Positions 18,997 through 28,325 of a stretch of 64,000 bases of DNA are shown here, piece after piece (the first letter of the stretch is position 1; the number at the start of each line of letters is the position of its first letter). A program made the translations under genes and the position numbers. This DNA comes from Paludibacteraceae bacterium (lineage in GTDB: Bacteria > Bacteroidota > Bacteroidia > Bacteroidales > Paludibacteraceae): the NCBI GenBank assembly GCA_017391525.1, contig JAFOYE010000011.1, positions 62,001 to 126,000 of the forward strand. The letters are read 5' to 3'. Below the pieces are notes generated by a model, which searched no databases, was not told the origin of the DNA, and saw only the letters and a program-made list of their open reading frames with translations.

Positions 18997-20214
18997 CTAG
19001 TTTATTTCTAGTAAACTATCAATTATCTCATCAGCAACCTCCTCTTTAGAAATAAGGGGGAGGTTTTTTATTTGTCCATTAGGATATAAGAACGTAACTT
19101 TATTTGTGTCTGTACCAAATCCTGCACCTGTATCTTGTAAAGAATTTAATACAATCATGTCTAAGTTCTTAGACTGTAATTTTTTTTGAGCATTTTGCAT
19201 CTCATCATGTGTCTCTAACGCAAATCCTATGAGCTTTTGATCAGCACGTTTGAATTTTCCCAATGTAGCAGCGATGTCTGTTGTCGTAGTCATCTCAATG
19301 GTCATGCTCGTTTGACCTGGCTGTTTTTTTATTTTCTGCGAAGCCGCTATTATGGGGGTAAAATCAGCAACTGCTGCTGATAGAATGCTTATGTCAGCTT
19401 TGTCAAAGGCTTGTAGGGTCGCTTCACACATATCTGCTGCAGATTCTACTGGTATTATACAAAGCGGAGCAAATGCTTTGTAATCGTTGATAGAAGTTTG
19501 ACATGGTCCCGTTATTAACATGACGTTGGCACCTCTTCTAAGACACGAACGAGCAATGGCATATCCCATTTTGCCAGTAGAAGCATTTGTGATATATCGT
19601 ACAGGATCAATTGATTCTTGTGTTGGACCAGCAGTAATGAGAATGTTTTTGCCTACCAATGTTTTGGGGGTAAGCGCATATTGAGTAGCTGCTAGCAGTA
19701 CTTCTATCTCTTGCATTCTTCCTTTTCCGCTTGTACCACAGGCCAATTCTCCACTAGCCGCATCCAGCATTGTTATATTGTCCCATTGAGCTAATTGGTG
19801 AATAGCTTGTTGGGTAGCAGGAGATTCGTACATATTAGTATTCATTGCAGGTGCGATTACAACAGGTTTGCGCATTGCAGCAAAGGTTGTGGTCAATGCA
19901 TCATCGGCTATTCCATTTGCCATCTTACATAGCACGTTTGCTGTTGCAGGGGCGATAAGCATAACATCAGCCCAGTCCGGAAGAGAAATATGCTCTGTAC
20001 TATGTTCATTAATGGTTGCAAAAACATCTGAATATACTTTGTGTCCACTCACTGTTTGTAATGTAAGAGAAGTGACAAACTCCAAGGCGTTCTTGGTAGT
20101 TGTCACTTGCACTTCAGCACCAGCCTTACGAAACTGGCGAATCAATTCTGGAATCTTGTATGCAGCTATGCCGCCACAGATACCTACGAGTATATGTTTT
20201 CCTTTTAGAGTCAT
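18997..20214 (-). CDS. coaBC: Bifunctional phosphopantothenoylcysteine decarboxylase / phosphopantothenate-cysteine ligase
   Basis: The 405-residue fusion begins with the flavoprotein CoaC half (GKHILVGICGGIAAYK; the active histidine in EHISLPDW; APAMNTNMY), followed by the CoaB ligase half from about residue 185 (ILITAGPTQESIDPVRYITN, SILSAAVADFTP, IGFALETHDE). It makes 4'-phosphopantetheine from phosphopantothenate, cysteine and CTP in coenzyme A synthesis. It is last in the bamD / omega-like / coaBC cluster, a common Bacteroidota arrangement. A GTACCACTGGTAC-type palindromic word lies upstream of its start. Confidence 0.96.
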   Translation of the reverse strand: MTLKGKHILVGICGGIAAYKIPELIRQFRKAGAEVQVTTTKNALEFVTSLTLQTVSGHKVYSDVFATINEHSTEHISLPDWADVMLIAPATANVLCKMANGIADDALTTTFAAMRKPVVIAPAMNTNMYESPATQQAIHQLAQWDNITMLDAASGELACGTSGKGRMQEIEVLLAATQYALTPKTLVGKNILITAGPTQESIDPVRYITNASTGKMGYAIARSCLRRGANVMLITGPCQTSINDYKAFAPLCIIPVESAADMCEATLQAFDKADISILSAAVADFTPIIAASQKIKKQPGQTSMTIEMTTTTDIAATLGKFKRADQKLIGFALETHDEMQNAQKKLQSKNLDMIVLNSLQDTGAGFGTDTNKVTFLYPNGQIKNLPLISKEEVADEIIDSLLEIN

Positions 20215-20253
20215 TGTACCACTGGTACTGCTAGAACCATTGGAACTTACAAC

Positions 20254-20589
20254 TTATTTTAGAACCTCATCTCTATTGCCGCCGCGATAGATGAGTTGGC
20301 CGTCAATAAACTCTTGTGTTGCAATCAATGATGGTTTAGGAAGAGCCTCGTAGTTCTTAGAAATTTCTATTTGTTCCAAGTTCTCGTAAGTGTCATCTGT
20401 AGAGTCTTGTGGAACGGAGAAATCTTGCAATTTTGCATCCAACTCTTTCTTCAAAGCTGTACTAATTTGGTTGCTACGTTTGCCAATGATGGCAACAGTT
20501 TCGTACACATTACCAACACTCTCAGTGAGTTCGTTCATGTCCCTAGTTATAGTGTTGTTAGGGGCTGTTGTTTTTTTGTAGTCAATCAT
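20254..20589 (-). CDS. rpoZ: RNA polymerase omega/Rpb6-like subunit
   Basis: This 111-residue protein matches the Bacteroidota omega-like family: MIDYKKTTAPNNTITRDMNEL at the start, NVYETVAIIGKRSNQIS (omega conserved region with the invariant IIxKRAxQI-type core) in the middle, and LPKPSLIATQEFIDGQLIYR at the end. Omega helps assemble and stabilise the beta' subunit of RNA polymerase. The position between bamD and coaBC is conserved in the phylum. The start codon choice agrees with the family's N-terminus. Confidence 0.9.
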   Translation of the reverse strand: MIDYKKTTAPNNTITRDMNELTESVGNVYETVAIIGKRSNQISTALKKELDAKLQDFSVPQDSTDDTYENLEQIEISKNYEALPKPSLIATQEFIDGQLIYRGGNRDEVLK

Positions 20590-20613
20590 ATTTGTTGTGT
20601 TAATTTTATTATA

Positions 20614-21444
20614 CTAGTTGTTGTATTTTTGAAGGATCTTTTTTAGTTCCTTTCCTATTTTTTCTGCTGCAGCAAGATGTTTTGAATTAGGATACTGAGT
20701 TATGAAACTGTAATATTCATCTTCTGTTTCTCTCGCGCGTTCTTCTCTTCTATTGTCAAAGGAATTTAATACTTGTTGGTATTTTGCTTGTAATATTAAC
20801 CAGTTAAGTTCCTCTTGATATTTGTTAGTTGGATATTTTTCTAAAGCGTTTTTAGCAACAATCTCTGCGCTCAAATAGTTGTTACCCAAATAGGTACCTA
20901 AATTGTAATAGGTTTTAGCACTTAGAAATTCCTTATAGGCGAGCCTATCGTATAAATCGTTCATCTCTTGATAAGCTTGTTCTGCATATGGACTTTCTGG
21001 GTATAACTCTACAAATTGAGTGAAAAAATCGATTGCTTTTAGTGTCTCGGTTTGATCTAGTCTAGCATCAGCAACATTGAGATAATAACAATGACCTGCT
21101 TGAAAACGAGCTTCTATAATGTAGCGTCCTTTAGGATAATTGCGTATGTATGCTTGATAATATTCCGCTGCACTAGAGTAATCTTTTTGTCCCATATAAC
21201 TGCGTGACAAGTATACCAAAACATCTTGTGAGCGATCTGTGCCTCTATAATAAGATGTTACATCGTCTAACAAGGTTTGAGCCTTTACATATTGCTTGTC
21301 ATTGAAATATGTAAGAGCTTTTTGGTATTTAATATCAGGGTCTTTAGATTTGAGAATAGTTTGGTATTCACCACATGCTTGTAACCCTAGTACCATAACA
21401 ATGATACCGACAAATCCTACTATTTTACTAAAATTAATTCTCAT
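20614..21444 (-). CDS. bamD: Outer-membrane assembly lipoprotein BamD
   Basis: From 21444 the protein is about 276 residues with a lipoprotein signal ending VMVLGLQACG (acylated Cys at about residue 24). Five tetratricopeptide-type repeats follow, including AEYYQAYIRNYPKGRYIIEARFQ and FFTQFVELYPESPYAEQA. BamD is the essential lipoprotein partner of BamA in beta-barrel insertion. An in-frame Met at 21486 lies within the -7 element and cannot be the start. It heads the bamD / omega / coaBC operon. Confidence 0.92.
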   Translation of the reverse strand: MRINFSKIVGFVGIIVMVLGLQACGEYQTILKSKDPDIKYQKALTYFNDKQYVKAQTLLDDVTSYYRGTDRSQDVLVYLSRSYMGQKDYSSAAEYYQAYIRNYPKGRYIIEARFQAGHCYYLNVADARLDQTETLKAIDFFTQFVELYPESPYAEQAYQEMNDLYDRLAYKEFLSAKTYYNLGTYLGNNYLSAEIVAKNALEKYPTNKYQEELNWLILQAKYQQVLNSFDNRREERARETEDEYYSFITQYPNSKHLAAAEKIGKELKKILQKYNN

Positions 21445-21483
21445 ATAGATGAGCATATTTATGCAATAAATATAATCAGCTTG

Positions 21484-21515
21484 CAAAGGTAGTATTTTTT
21501 TTTGATATCTGCAAG
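21484..21515 (-). promoter_or_regulatory. Promoter of bamD operon
   Basis: Minus strand CTTG (21512-21515), 20 bases, TACCTTTG (21484-21491). Confidence 0.75.
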
Positions 21516-21539
21516 TAAAAGTGTTTAAATTTGATAAAA

Positions 21540-21571
21540 TTTGTAGATGTTGTAATTTTTTAGTACTTTTG
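21540..21571 (+). promoter_or_regulatory. Promoter of the GntP / glycerate kinase operon
   Basis: TTTG (21540-21543), 20 bases, TACTTTTG (21564-21571); ATG 30 bases downstream. It is divergent from bamD. Confidence 0.75.
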
Positions 21572-21601
21572 CGATTGTTTTATTATTATAATTAAAGAAT
21601 T

Positions 21602-22849
21602 ATGAATAGTGCTATTGCTGCTTTAATTGGTTTGGTGGTTTCAATCATTCTTATTTTGAGGAAGTTATCACCTGTATACAGTTTGATTTTAGGTGCCTTG
21701 ATCGGTGGGTTATTGGCAGGATGGGGACTGGAAGGAACTGTCACTCAAATGATTACTGGCGTGAAGGAAATCACGCCTGCCATTGTACGTATCATTGCAG
21801 CAGGTGTACTAACGGGTATGTTGGTCAAGACAGGAGCAGCTTCTACTATCGCTAAAAGCATCATAAAAACCCTAGGAGAGAAATATATCTATCTAGCATT
21901 GGCACTATCGGCTTTGCTGCTTACCGCCATGGGCGTGTTTATTGATGTGGCAGTGATAACCATTGCCCCTATCGCCATTATCATGGGTAGCAAACTACGT
22001 TTATCGAAGTTCAAATTGTTGCTTGCGATGATAGGTGGAGGTAAATGTGGTAACATTCTCTCACCTAACCCCAATACCATTATTGCTGCGGAGAACTTCG
22101 ACGCTCCTCTATCGTCGGTGATGGCGGCGGGTGTTTTACCTGCTTTGATTGGTCTAGCAGTGACGGTATTTGTTATTATTCCACTGATTCCAAAGGGCGA
22201 TTTGATGGAAACGGATGTAGTGAACGATAAAGATGATAACCTGCCTACGTTGTGGCGCAGTTTGGTGGGACCTATCGTAACTATTGTACTATTGGCGTTA
22301 CGTCCTATTGCAGGTGTTGTGGTAGATCCAATGATAGCTTTGCCTGTAGGTGGTGTTGTGGGTATTATCGCCACAGGCCATTGGAAGAATATGGGCACTT
22401 GCTTGAGCTATGGATTAGAGAAAATGTCAGGAATCGCTATCTTGCTGGTAGGAACAGGTACTTTGGCTGGTATCATCAAAGCTTCTGCGATCAAGGATGT
22501 TCTAGTAGGTATGTTGGCTGATTGGAGCAATGGTGGCACCTTTATGGCGCCTATCGCCGGTGCACTGATGTCTGCCGCAACCGCTTCTACTACAGCTGGT
22601 GCTACGATTGCTTCGGCTTCGTTTGCTGACGCTATTGTGGCTGCAGGAGTGACGGCTATTTGGGGCGCAGCAATGGTTAATGCAGGTGCTACTATGTTAG
22701 ATCATTTACCTCATGGTTCATTCTTCCACGCTACGGGTGGTTCAATGGGCATGTCTGTTAAGGAAAGACTCAAACTGATACCATATGAGTCTATCGTTGG
22801 TTTTGTTTTGACACTCTCTACAATGGCAATATATATGATAATAGGTTAA
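21602..22849 (+). CDS. GntP-family permease (gluconate/glycerate-type)
   Basis: The 415-residue protein is almost entirely hydrophobic with about 12 membrane segments. It shows the GntP signature features LGALIGGLLAGWGLEG, GVLTGMLVKTGAASTIAKSI and GGGKCGNILSPNPNTIIAAE. GntP transporters are proton symporters for aldonates such as gluconate, or for glycerate. The glycerate kinase gene 40 bases downstream in the same orientation suggests D-glycerate or a related acid as substrate (inference from context). Confidence 0.88.
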   Translation: MNSAIAALIGLVVSIILILRKLSPVYSLILGALIGGLLAGWGLEGTVTQMITGVKEITPAIVRIIAAGVLTGMLVKTGAASTIAKSIIKTLGEKYIYLALALSALLLTAMGVFIDVAVITIAPIAIIMGSKLRLSKFKLLLAMIGGGKCGNILSPNPNTIIAAENFDAPLSSVMAAGVLPALIGLAVTVFVIIPLIPKGDLMETDVVNDKDDNLPTLWRSLVGPIVTIVLLALRPIAGVVVDPMIALPVGGVVGIIATGHWKNMGTCLSYGLEKMSGIAILLVGTGTLAGIIKASAIKDVLVGMLADWSNGGTFMAPIAGALMSAATASTTAGATIASASFADAIVAAGVTAIWGAAMVNAGATMLDHLPHGSFFHATGGSMGMSVKERLKLIPYESIVGFVLTLSTMAIYMIIG

Positions 22850-22889
22850 TAAAAATTAATCTTATAAAAAAACTAGATTCCATATCCCT

Positions 22890-24020
22890 ATGAGAAAAAT
22901 AATTATAGCATCAGATTCTTTTAAAGGCTCGATGAGTTCTTTAGATGTAGCCAATAGCGCTAGAGTTGGCATTGCAGAGGTTTATCCTAATTGTGAGGTT
23001 GTGATGGTGAATGTGGCAGATGGTGGAGAAGGTACGGTTGATGCTATCGTCGATGCACTGCATGGTGAACTTGTTTCTTGCGTCGTCTCAGACCCTTTAG
23101 GTCGTTCTATCCCCGCACAATATGGCGTAGCGGGTGGAACTGCTGTTATTGAGATGGCAGCAGCGAGTGGTTTGCCATTATTACTAAAAGAAGAGCGAAA
23201 TCCTTTGATTACTTCTACATATGGTACTGGAGAGATGATAATGGATGCTATTTCTCGTGGGTGTCGCAATTTCTTAGTAGGAATAGGAGGAAGTGCTACC
23301 AACGATGCTGGTATGGGTATGTTACAAGCCCTAGGATTCCGATTCTACGATGTCAATAATGAATTAATTATAAATGGACGTGGAGGCTCTTTAGCTACGA
23401 TAACTCGTATAGATGATTCGCAAGTTCCTATTTCTGTTAAGGAGTCTGTGTTTACTGTTGCATGCGATGTGGATACCCCATTTTGTGGCCCAGATGGAGC
23501 TGCACCAGTTTTTGCTCCTCAGAAAGGTGCTGATACTGATATGGTCAAGCGTTTGGATCATGGTATGGCTTCTTTTGCTCATGTCATCAAGCAACAATAT
23601 GACATAGACATTGTTTCCGTTGAAGGTGCTGGAGCCGCTGGAGGTATGGGAGGTGCATTTTTAGCTTTCCTAGGAGCTACTCTCAAGAAGGGAATTGATA
23701 TGGTATTAGATGCTATTGATTTTAATGCGACGATAGCAGGAGCAGATTTGGTTATTACTGGTGAAGGTAAAGTTGATTTTCAAACAGCAAAAGGCAAAAC
23801 TGCTGCGGGTGTACTACAACGTGCTAAAAAACAACACATCCCCGTAATCGCTATTGGTGGATGTGTTGAAATCTGTGATAGTCTATTACAAATGGGTTTT
23901 GCAGGTATCTATCCTATATTAGAAGAAAAAGTACCTCTTGAAGTTGCCATGCAACGTGATTTTGCCATGTCCAATGTCACAAAGACGGTAGGGAAAATTA
24001 TTAAGGAATTTAAAGGCTAA
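22890..24020 (+). CDS. Glycerate kinase (GarK/GlxK family)
   Basis: The 376-residue protein starts with the family hallmark KIIIASDSFKGSMSSLDVA and continues with VADGGEGTVDA, IEMAAASGLPLL, GIGGSATNDAGMGMLQALGF, PFCGPDGAAPVFAPQKGAD and TGEGKVDFQTAKGKT. It phosphorylates D-glycerate with ATP to 2- or 3-phosphoglycerate, feeding glycolysis. It shares an operon with the GntP permease, giving an uptake-plus-activation pair. The 2-hydroxyacid dehydrogenase at 6,820 could supply glycerate from hydroxypyruvate, but it is distant. Confidence 0.95.
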   Translation: MRKIIIASDSFKGSMSSLDVANSARVGIAEVYPNCEVVMVNVADGGEGTVDAIVDALHGELVSCVVSDPLGRSIPAQYGVAGGTAVIEMAAASGLPLLLKEERNPLITSTYGTGEMIMDAISRGCRNFLVGIGGSATNDAGMGMLQALGFRFYDVNNELIINGRGGSLATITRIDDSQVPISVKESVFTVACDVDTPFCGPDGAAPVFAPQKGADTDMVKRLDHGMASFAHVIKQQYDIDIVSVEGAGAAGGMGGAFLAFLGATLKKGIDMVLDAIDFNATIAGADLVITGEGKVDFQTAKGKTAAGVLQRAKKQHIPVIAIGGCVEICDSLLQMGFAGIYPILEEKVPLEVAMQRDFAMSNVTKTVGKIIKEFKG

Positions 24021-24051
24021 AATACTCTATTATACCTTTATTGAAGAATGA

Positions 24052-25068
24052 TTAATATTCCCATCGTGAAGATTTTACAACGCGGAGTGAGTCTTTATCA
24101 GCTATGATTAGGTAGCACGCAGCATCAGTGGTTCTTTCTATCATTTTTAATGCTTCTTGTTCACCTAGTACCATGCATGCAGTGGCGAGTGCGTCCGCAC
24201 GCATGCAACTACTCGCGGTTACTGTTGCACTAAGTAACGAATGTTCTACTGGACGTCCTAAACGTGGATCTATAGTATGGCTGCGGCGCTCATCACCAAC
24301 AAAGTAGTATTGCAGATAATTGCCTGATGTAGCCATACATAATTTTTTGCTGGCAATAATTTCTTGCAACGAATCTTCTAAACCAGTCGCATCTATCTTA
24401 GGTTTGCCTATGCCTACACGCCATGAATCTCCTTTGTTATTAACGCCCTCAAGGACAACTTCTCCTCCTATCTCAACAAGTAGATTCTTGCATCCATGAG
24501 CTCGCAGAACATTTGCGACAATATCACATCCATATCCTTTAGCAATAGCGCTTGCATCAAGTGTTATACGGGGATCATCTTTGTATAGTTTACCATTGTT
24601 TATATGTAAGTTCTGATAGCCAATATACGCACGGATGCTGTCAATAATATGTTGTAAACTATCTTGTGGTAACGTTTCGACGTGATTCTTACTCTTGGTT
24701 CCAAATCCCCATGCATTAACTAGTGGTGCTACGGTGATATCAAAAGCACCCCCTGAAATTGCACTAATGGATTGTGCTTCTTGATACATACTTAGGAAGA
24801 GGGAATCCAAAATCACTTGCTCATTGCGATTAATCTTGCAGATCACCGAGTTTTGATTAAACATGCTTAGAGAATTATCCACTTCCTTCAGTGCAGCAGT
24901 TATTTGCTCATGTAGATCCTCAGTTGCTTCGTATTGAATATTGTAGTATGTTCCAAAAATATTACCTTGGTTGTGGTAATATTGTGTTTTAGGCTTGTCA
25001 TTGTCTGGTAGAAATATCAGTAGTCCTGCAGCTAAAACGGCTAATCCCAATGCAATCCATTTTCTCAT
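24052..25068 (-). CDS. apbE: FAD:protein FMN transferase (ApbE)
   Basis: From 25068 the protein has about 338 residues, with an N-terminal hydrophobic anchor (WIALGLAVLAAGLLIFL). Motifs of the ApbE family follow: IFGTYYNIQYEA, LSMFNQNSVICKIN, GAFDITVAPLVNAWGFG, LDASAIAKGYGCD, LVEIGGEVVLEG and TASSCMRADALATACMV near the C-terminus. ApbE attaches FMN covalently to threonine or serine of respiratory proteins (such as NqrB/NqrC) in the periplasm. It starts one base after the stop of the upstream outer-membrane protein gene, so the two are cotranscribed. Confidence 0.94.
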   Translation of the reverse strand: MRKWIALGLAVLAAGLLIFLPDNDKPKTQYYHNQGNIFGTYYNIQYEATEDLHEQITAALKEVDNSLSMFNQNSVICKINRNEQVILDSLFLSMYQEAQSISAISGGAFDITVAPLVNAWGFGTKSKNHVETLPQDSLQHIIDSIRAYIGYQNLHINNGKLYKDDPRITLDASAIAKGYGCDIVANVLRAHGCKNLLVEIGGEVVLEGVNNKGDSWRVGIGKPKIDATGLEDSLQEIIASKKLCMATSGNYLQYYFVGDERRSHTIDPRLGRPVEHSLLSATVTASSCMRADALATACMVLGEQEALKMIERTTDAACYLIIADKDSLRVVKSSRWEY

Positions 25069-25069
25069 A

Positions 25070-25930
25070 TTAGTTACCAAAATATACACCCATGCCTATG
25101 CATGCATTTAATTTTTGTGATGCTGCCTCGCCAAAAGTATTAATAATGTTATCTTTGTTTACACCATAACAATTGAACATAGCTTCTCCCCATACGCTTA
25201 GGCTTAAACTTTTGACTTGGAATTCTCGTTCAGCTCGTAATTGAAGATTATTAATACCTATTGTTTGTCCATTTTTCCAAACTTCGCCATAATCGGTGAA
25301 CATACCTTTCCAAGGTGTAAAACCAACTTTTACTCCAAGTACAATACCTAATGGTAAATCGATATCATAACCCAATTCTATATAGGTAGAATAAGCACGT
25401 TTGGCATTTCCATTTTCGTTTCGCACAACATTACCATCCTCATCCAATACAGGGTCATATCCCAGTACTGTGGTATACCAGTCTACTGTTAAAGGAACAA
25501 TGCTAGCCCATTCACTAACATCTATACCTGCGTGTACTTCTATTGTACTCTGACTGTATTCATTGTTAGCATCTCCCAAACCTTTGAAATACTTATCACC
25601 ATAGAAATAGTATAGGTGAGTCATGTCTAACTTTACACCATAATTATCATAACCAACTGTAATATCCAATTCTGGGTTTAGATAATTAAATTTCCAGTTA
25701 TCTGCACCTATATTAGCCCAACCACTGACATAAAGACCTCTCCAACCGAGGGTTACGGATGGCTGAACGGAAAGACCTCCTAAATTTTGTCCGCGCCATA
25801 GATAACTAGTCACTACGTCTGTGCCTACTTCGTAAGTAAAGTTAGACTCTTTTTCTGTGGCAGAAGCCCTATTAGAAAAAGCACTAACGCCGATGAGCGC
25901 TAGTGCTAAAATGATGACTATTCTTTTCAT
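25070..25930 (-). CDS. Putative outer-membrane beta-barrel protein
   Basis: The 286-residue protein has a clear signal peptide (MKRIVIILALALIGVSAFSN) and then alternating hydrophobic strands rich in aromatic residues, ending in the aromatic strand CIGMGVYFGN, as expected of a small outer-membrane barrel. The opening YEVGTDVVTSYLWRGQNLGG resembles the start of the TorF / 'Gcw_chp'-type barrel proteins that begin with a SxYxWRG motif. The function is unknown. It is the upstream gene of apbE, and its own upstream neighbour is a small helix-turn-helix-like gene 16 bases away. Confidence 0.75.
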   Translation of the reverse strand: MKRIVIILALALIGVSAFSNRASATEKESNFTYEVGTDVVTSYLWRGQNLGGLSVQPSVTLGWRGLYVSGWANIGADNWKFNYLNPELDITVGYDNYGVKLDMTHLYYFYGDKYFKGLGDANNEYSQSTIEVHAGIDVSEWASIVPLTVDWYTTVLGYDPVLDEDGNVVRNENGNAKRAYSTYIELGYDIDLPLGIVLGVKVGFTPWKGMFTDYGEVWKNGQTIGINNLQLRAEREFQVKSLSLSVWGEAMFNCYGVNKDNIINTFGEAASQKLNACIGMGVYFGN

Positions 25931-25946
25931 TTATTCAAATTGCTCA

Positions 25947-26189
25947 TCAAAGTGCATTTTTGCTAGCCCATGCAAGGCGCAAAGCAACTTCTAGAATTTT
26001 AGTATCTTCCAAGATAACGATTCCGCCGTCTGGACCTTGCTCAATATGATAACCTACCGTAGCAGTTCCGTTGAAATATGCGCGAACATCATCTGCAGTA
26101 ATTCCTAACTCTTCAGCAATTACTGCTGAACTACCTTTTGGAAGGCTATCCTTCACTTCTCTTAGTTTGTTGAATGTTGTGCGAATCAT
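25947..26189 (-). CDS. Small helix-turn-helix-like protein of unknown function
   Basis: This 80-residue protein is acidic and soluble. The segment GSSAVIAEELGITADDVRAYFNG (about residues 19-41) looks like a helix-turn-helix, and a short strand-rich part GYHIEQGPDGGIVILEDTKILE follows. I recognise it as a widespread small Bacteroidales protein, but know no assigned function. It lies first in a unit with the barrel protein and apbE, behind a promoter at 26265-26296, with an untranslated leader of about 70 bases. Confidence 0.65.
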   Translation of the reverse strand: MIRTTFNKLREVKDSLPKGSSAVIAEELGITADDVRAYFNGTATVGYHIEQGPDGGIVILEDTKILEVALRLAWASKNAL

Positions 26190-26264
26190 AGTAACTTATT
26201 ATAATAGTTAATATTAATGTTTAATTATAGATGTTTCTAAACGTTATGTTTATCTTTTCGTTTG

Positions 26265-26296
26265 CAAAGGTACAAATTATTTTTTAAATATGCAAA
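26265..26296 (-). promoter_or_regulatory. Promoter of the HTH-like / barrel / apbE unit
   Basis: Minus strand TTTG (26293-26296), 20 bases, TACCTTTG (26265-26272). The -33 element lies inside the 3' end of nadD. Confidence 0.75.
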
Positions 26297-26826
26297 TTTT
26301 TTCGTAATTCTGTGGAAGAAATATCAAAATACGGCGCATCTTGTAACAAATGTATATTTTTAATATCTTCAACTTCTAAAGCTTCCATAATTTCTTTCAT
26401 GGTTCTTGTGCTTCCTTTGCGAGGATATACAAAAATATCAAAGTTCTCAAGAATATATTGATATTCACGCCATTGTGCAAAAATATCTAGATTATCTTCA
26501 CCGATGATAAGCGAAAAATCATAACTAGGATATTGTTTGATTAGTTCGCGCAATGTATTGGCGGTGTAATTGGGACGAGGTAAATGAAATTCAAAGTCAC
26601 ATACCTTAATCCCTTTCGCATTTTCACCTAACTGCCTAATTGCTTCTTTGGAATTACGTAATCTGTCCTCCTCGTTTGCTAGTATTGAACTATCTTTTAG
26701 TGGATTGTTAGGAGATACCATTAACCATACTTCTTCAATATCGGTATTTTTTATCACCCATTGGGCTATACCTATATGTCCAAAATGAATAGGATTAAAT
26801 GATCCCCCGTAGATGCCAATCTTCAT
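26284..26826 (-). CDS. nadD: Nicotinate-nucleotide adenylyltransferase
   Basis: The 180-residue enzyme opens with KIGIYGGSFNPIHFGHIGIAQ, the (H/T)xGH nucleotidyltransferase motif, and ends with the second motif DISSTELRKNL. It adenylates nicotinate mononucleotide to nicotinate adenine dinucleotide in NAD synthesis; nadE, the last step, is also in this window. It follows gmk and yicC, a frequent Bacteroidota order. The spacer before it is a repeat word (TTAATCGTTTAATCGTCTAA). Confidence 0.95.
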   Translation of the reverse strand: MKIGIYGGSFNPIHFGHIGIAQWVIKNTDIEEVWLMVSPNNPLKDSSILANEEDRLRNSKEAIRQLGENAKGIKVCDFEFHLPRPNYTANTLRELIKQYPSYDFSLIIGEDNLDIFAQWREYQYILENFDIFVYPRKGSTRTMKEIMEALEVEDIKNIHLLQDAPYFDISSTELRKNLHI

Positions 26827-26846
26827 CCGCTTAATCGTTTAATCGT

Positions 26847-27398
26847 CTAACCGACATTCACCAATCGATCTAACTCGGCTTTCGCTTTGGCTAAATCATC
26901 ATTTACCACAATATGGTCAAAATGTGGGGCATCTGCCATCTCTATTTCTGCCTTAGCTAGACGTTTTTGAATCATTTCTTCACTTGTATCACCTCTACCA
27001 TAAAGACGACGAGATAACTCCTCTATAGATGGAGGAGCTACAAAAATGGATAAAGCATCGTTTCCAAAGATTTTCTTAAGATTTATACCTCCCTTAACAT
27101 CAATGTCAAATACAATAGTTCTACCTGCTGATTGTATACGTTCAATCTCTGATTTTAACGTGCCATAATATAAACCTTCATAAACTTGCTCATATTCAAT
27201 GAAATCGTTGTTGTGTATGTGTTGCTCAAATTCTTCTCTACTAATGAAGTAATACTCTTTTCCGTGTTGCTCTTGTCCACGAGGAGCGCGTGTGGTAGCA
27301 GAGATAGACAACTCATATTGCCCTGGGTAGGTCTCTAACAAGTGTTTGACCATAGTCGATTTTCCAGAACCACTTGGTGCACATAAGATAATAATCAT
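26847..27398 (-). CDS. gmk: Guanylate kinase
   Basis: The 183-residue enzyme carries the P-loop APSGSGKST near residues 7-15, the GMP-binding SISATTRAPRGQEQHGKEYYF and DIDVKGGINLKK. It converts GMP and ATP to GDP and ADP. Its stop codon (GGT TAG) is formed by the repeat word that fills the gap to nadD. The length is typical for the family. Confidence 0.97.
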   Translation of the reverse strand: MIIILCAPSGSGKSTMVKHLLETYPGQYELSISATTRAPRGQEQHGKEYYFISREEFEQHIHNNDFIEYEQVYEGLYYGTLKSEIERIQSAGRTIVFDIDVKGGINLKKIFGNDALSIFVAPPSIEELSRRLYGRGDTSEEMIQKRLAKAEIEMADAPHFDHIVVNDDLAKAKAELDRLVNVG

Positions 27399-27418
27399 GT
27401 TGTTGATAATTAGAATGT

Positions 27419-28324
27419 TTACAAAACGTTTAACACTTGCTCTTTGATTTGCTCAAGGATATCTTTCATCTTTACGACGATGATTTGCATTTCGCTCTGA
27501 TTGCTTTTGCTACCGAGTGTATTAATCTCGCGTCCCATCTCTTGAGCTATGAAGCCAAGTTTTTTACCAACTCCAGCACCTTCACTATCCATCGTTTCAC
27601 GGAAATATTTCAAGTGATTGGTTAGGCGTACTTTCTCTTCGGTTATATCCAATTTTTCTAGGTAGAAAATCATTTCTTGCTCTAAACGGTTGTGATCAAC
27701 AACTTGTTGGGTAGCTGCGGATAGTTGTTCTAAATTAGCCTCAATACGTGCTTTTATTTTCTCAATGCGGCTTTGTTCGTATGGTTCTACCTCGGAGAGT
27801 AGGGTAGCGATAGCGTCTAGTTTTTCGCAGAACATCTGATAGAGCGAAGCACCTTCTTGCTTGCGGAACGCATTGAAAGCAGCTATGGCTTCGTCTATGG
27901 TTTGAAGTACAATAGCCCAATCTTCGTCATTAATCTCATTAGTTTCTTGCACTTTAGTTACGTCTGGCATACGCAATATAGCACCCACAACATCTTGATT
28001 GTTGTCCCAACCTAGTTCTTGTTGCAAACTGATCAACTCCTTGTAATAATATGCAAACGCTTCACGATTTATTGGTGAAAATGAAACGTTATTATCATTT
28101 TGCACTGCGTCTTGATAGTAAATACTCAAATCTATCTTACCACGCTCAAGTCGTTGACTTATTAATGCTCTGATTTCTAGTTCTTTACTTCGTAATTGTG
28201 GGGCTACTCGTACATTTAAATCCATAGACTTGGAATTAAGACTACGAATCTCTACAACGAGTTTTTTGTTATCAATACTAGTTTGGCTTTCGGCTTTGCC
28301 ATAGCCAGTCATAGAGTATATCAT
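27419..28324 (-). CDS. yicC: YicC-family endoribonuclease-like protein
   Basis: The 301-residue protein opens MIYSMTGYGKAE and has IRSLNSKSMDLNVRVAP near residue 27, then a helical middle, and ends with the DUF1732 signature KLGFIAQEMGREINTLGSKSN. YicC proteins are RNases that act on structured RNA (YicC in E. coli, YloC in Bacillus). The gene precedes gmk by 20 bases, as in many bacteria. Confidence 0.93.
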   Translation of the reverse strand: MIYSMTGYGKAESQTSIDNKKLVVEIRSLNSKSMDLNVRVAPQLRSKELEIRALISQRLERGKIDLSIYYQDAVQNDNNVSFSPINREAFAYYYKELISLQQELGWDNNQDVVGAILRMPDVTKVQETNEINDEDWAIVLQTIDEAIAAFNAFRKQEGASLYQMFCEKLDAIATLLSEVEPYEQSRIEKIKARIEANLEQLSAATQQVVDHNRLEQEMIFYLEKLDITEEKVRLTNHLKYFRETMDSEGAGVGKKLGFIAQEMGREINTLGSKSNQSEMQIIVVKMKDILEQIKEQVLNVL

Positions 28325-28325
28325 A

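Noticed and set aside
25070..26189. The small HTH-like protein as a regulator of apbE
   Set aside because: Only shared orientation supports it; no operator or family knowledge backs a regulatory claim.
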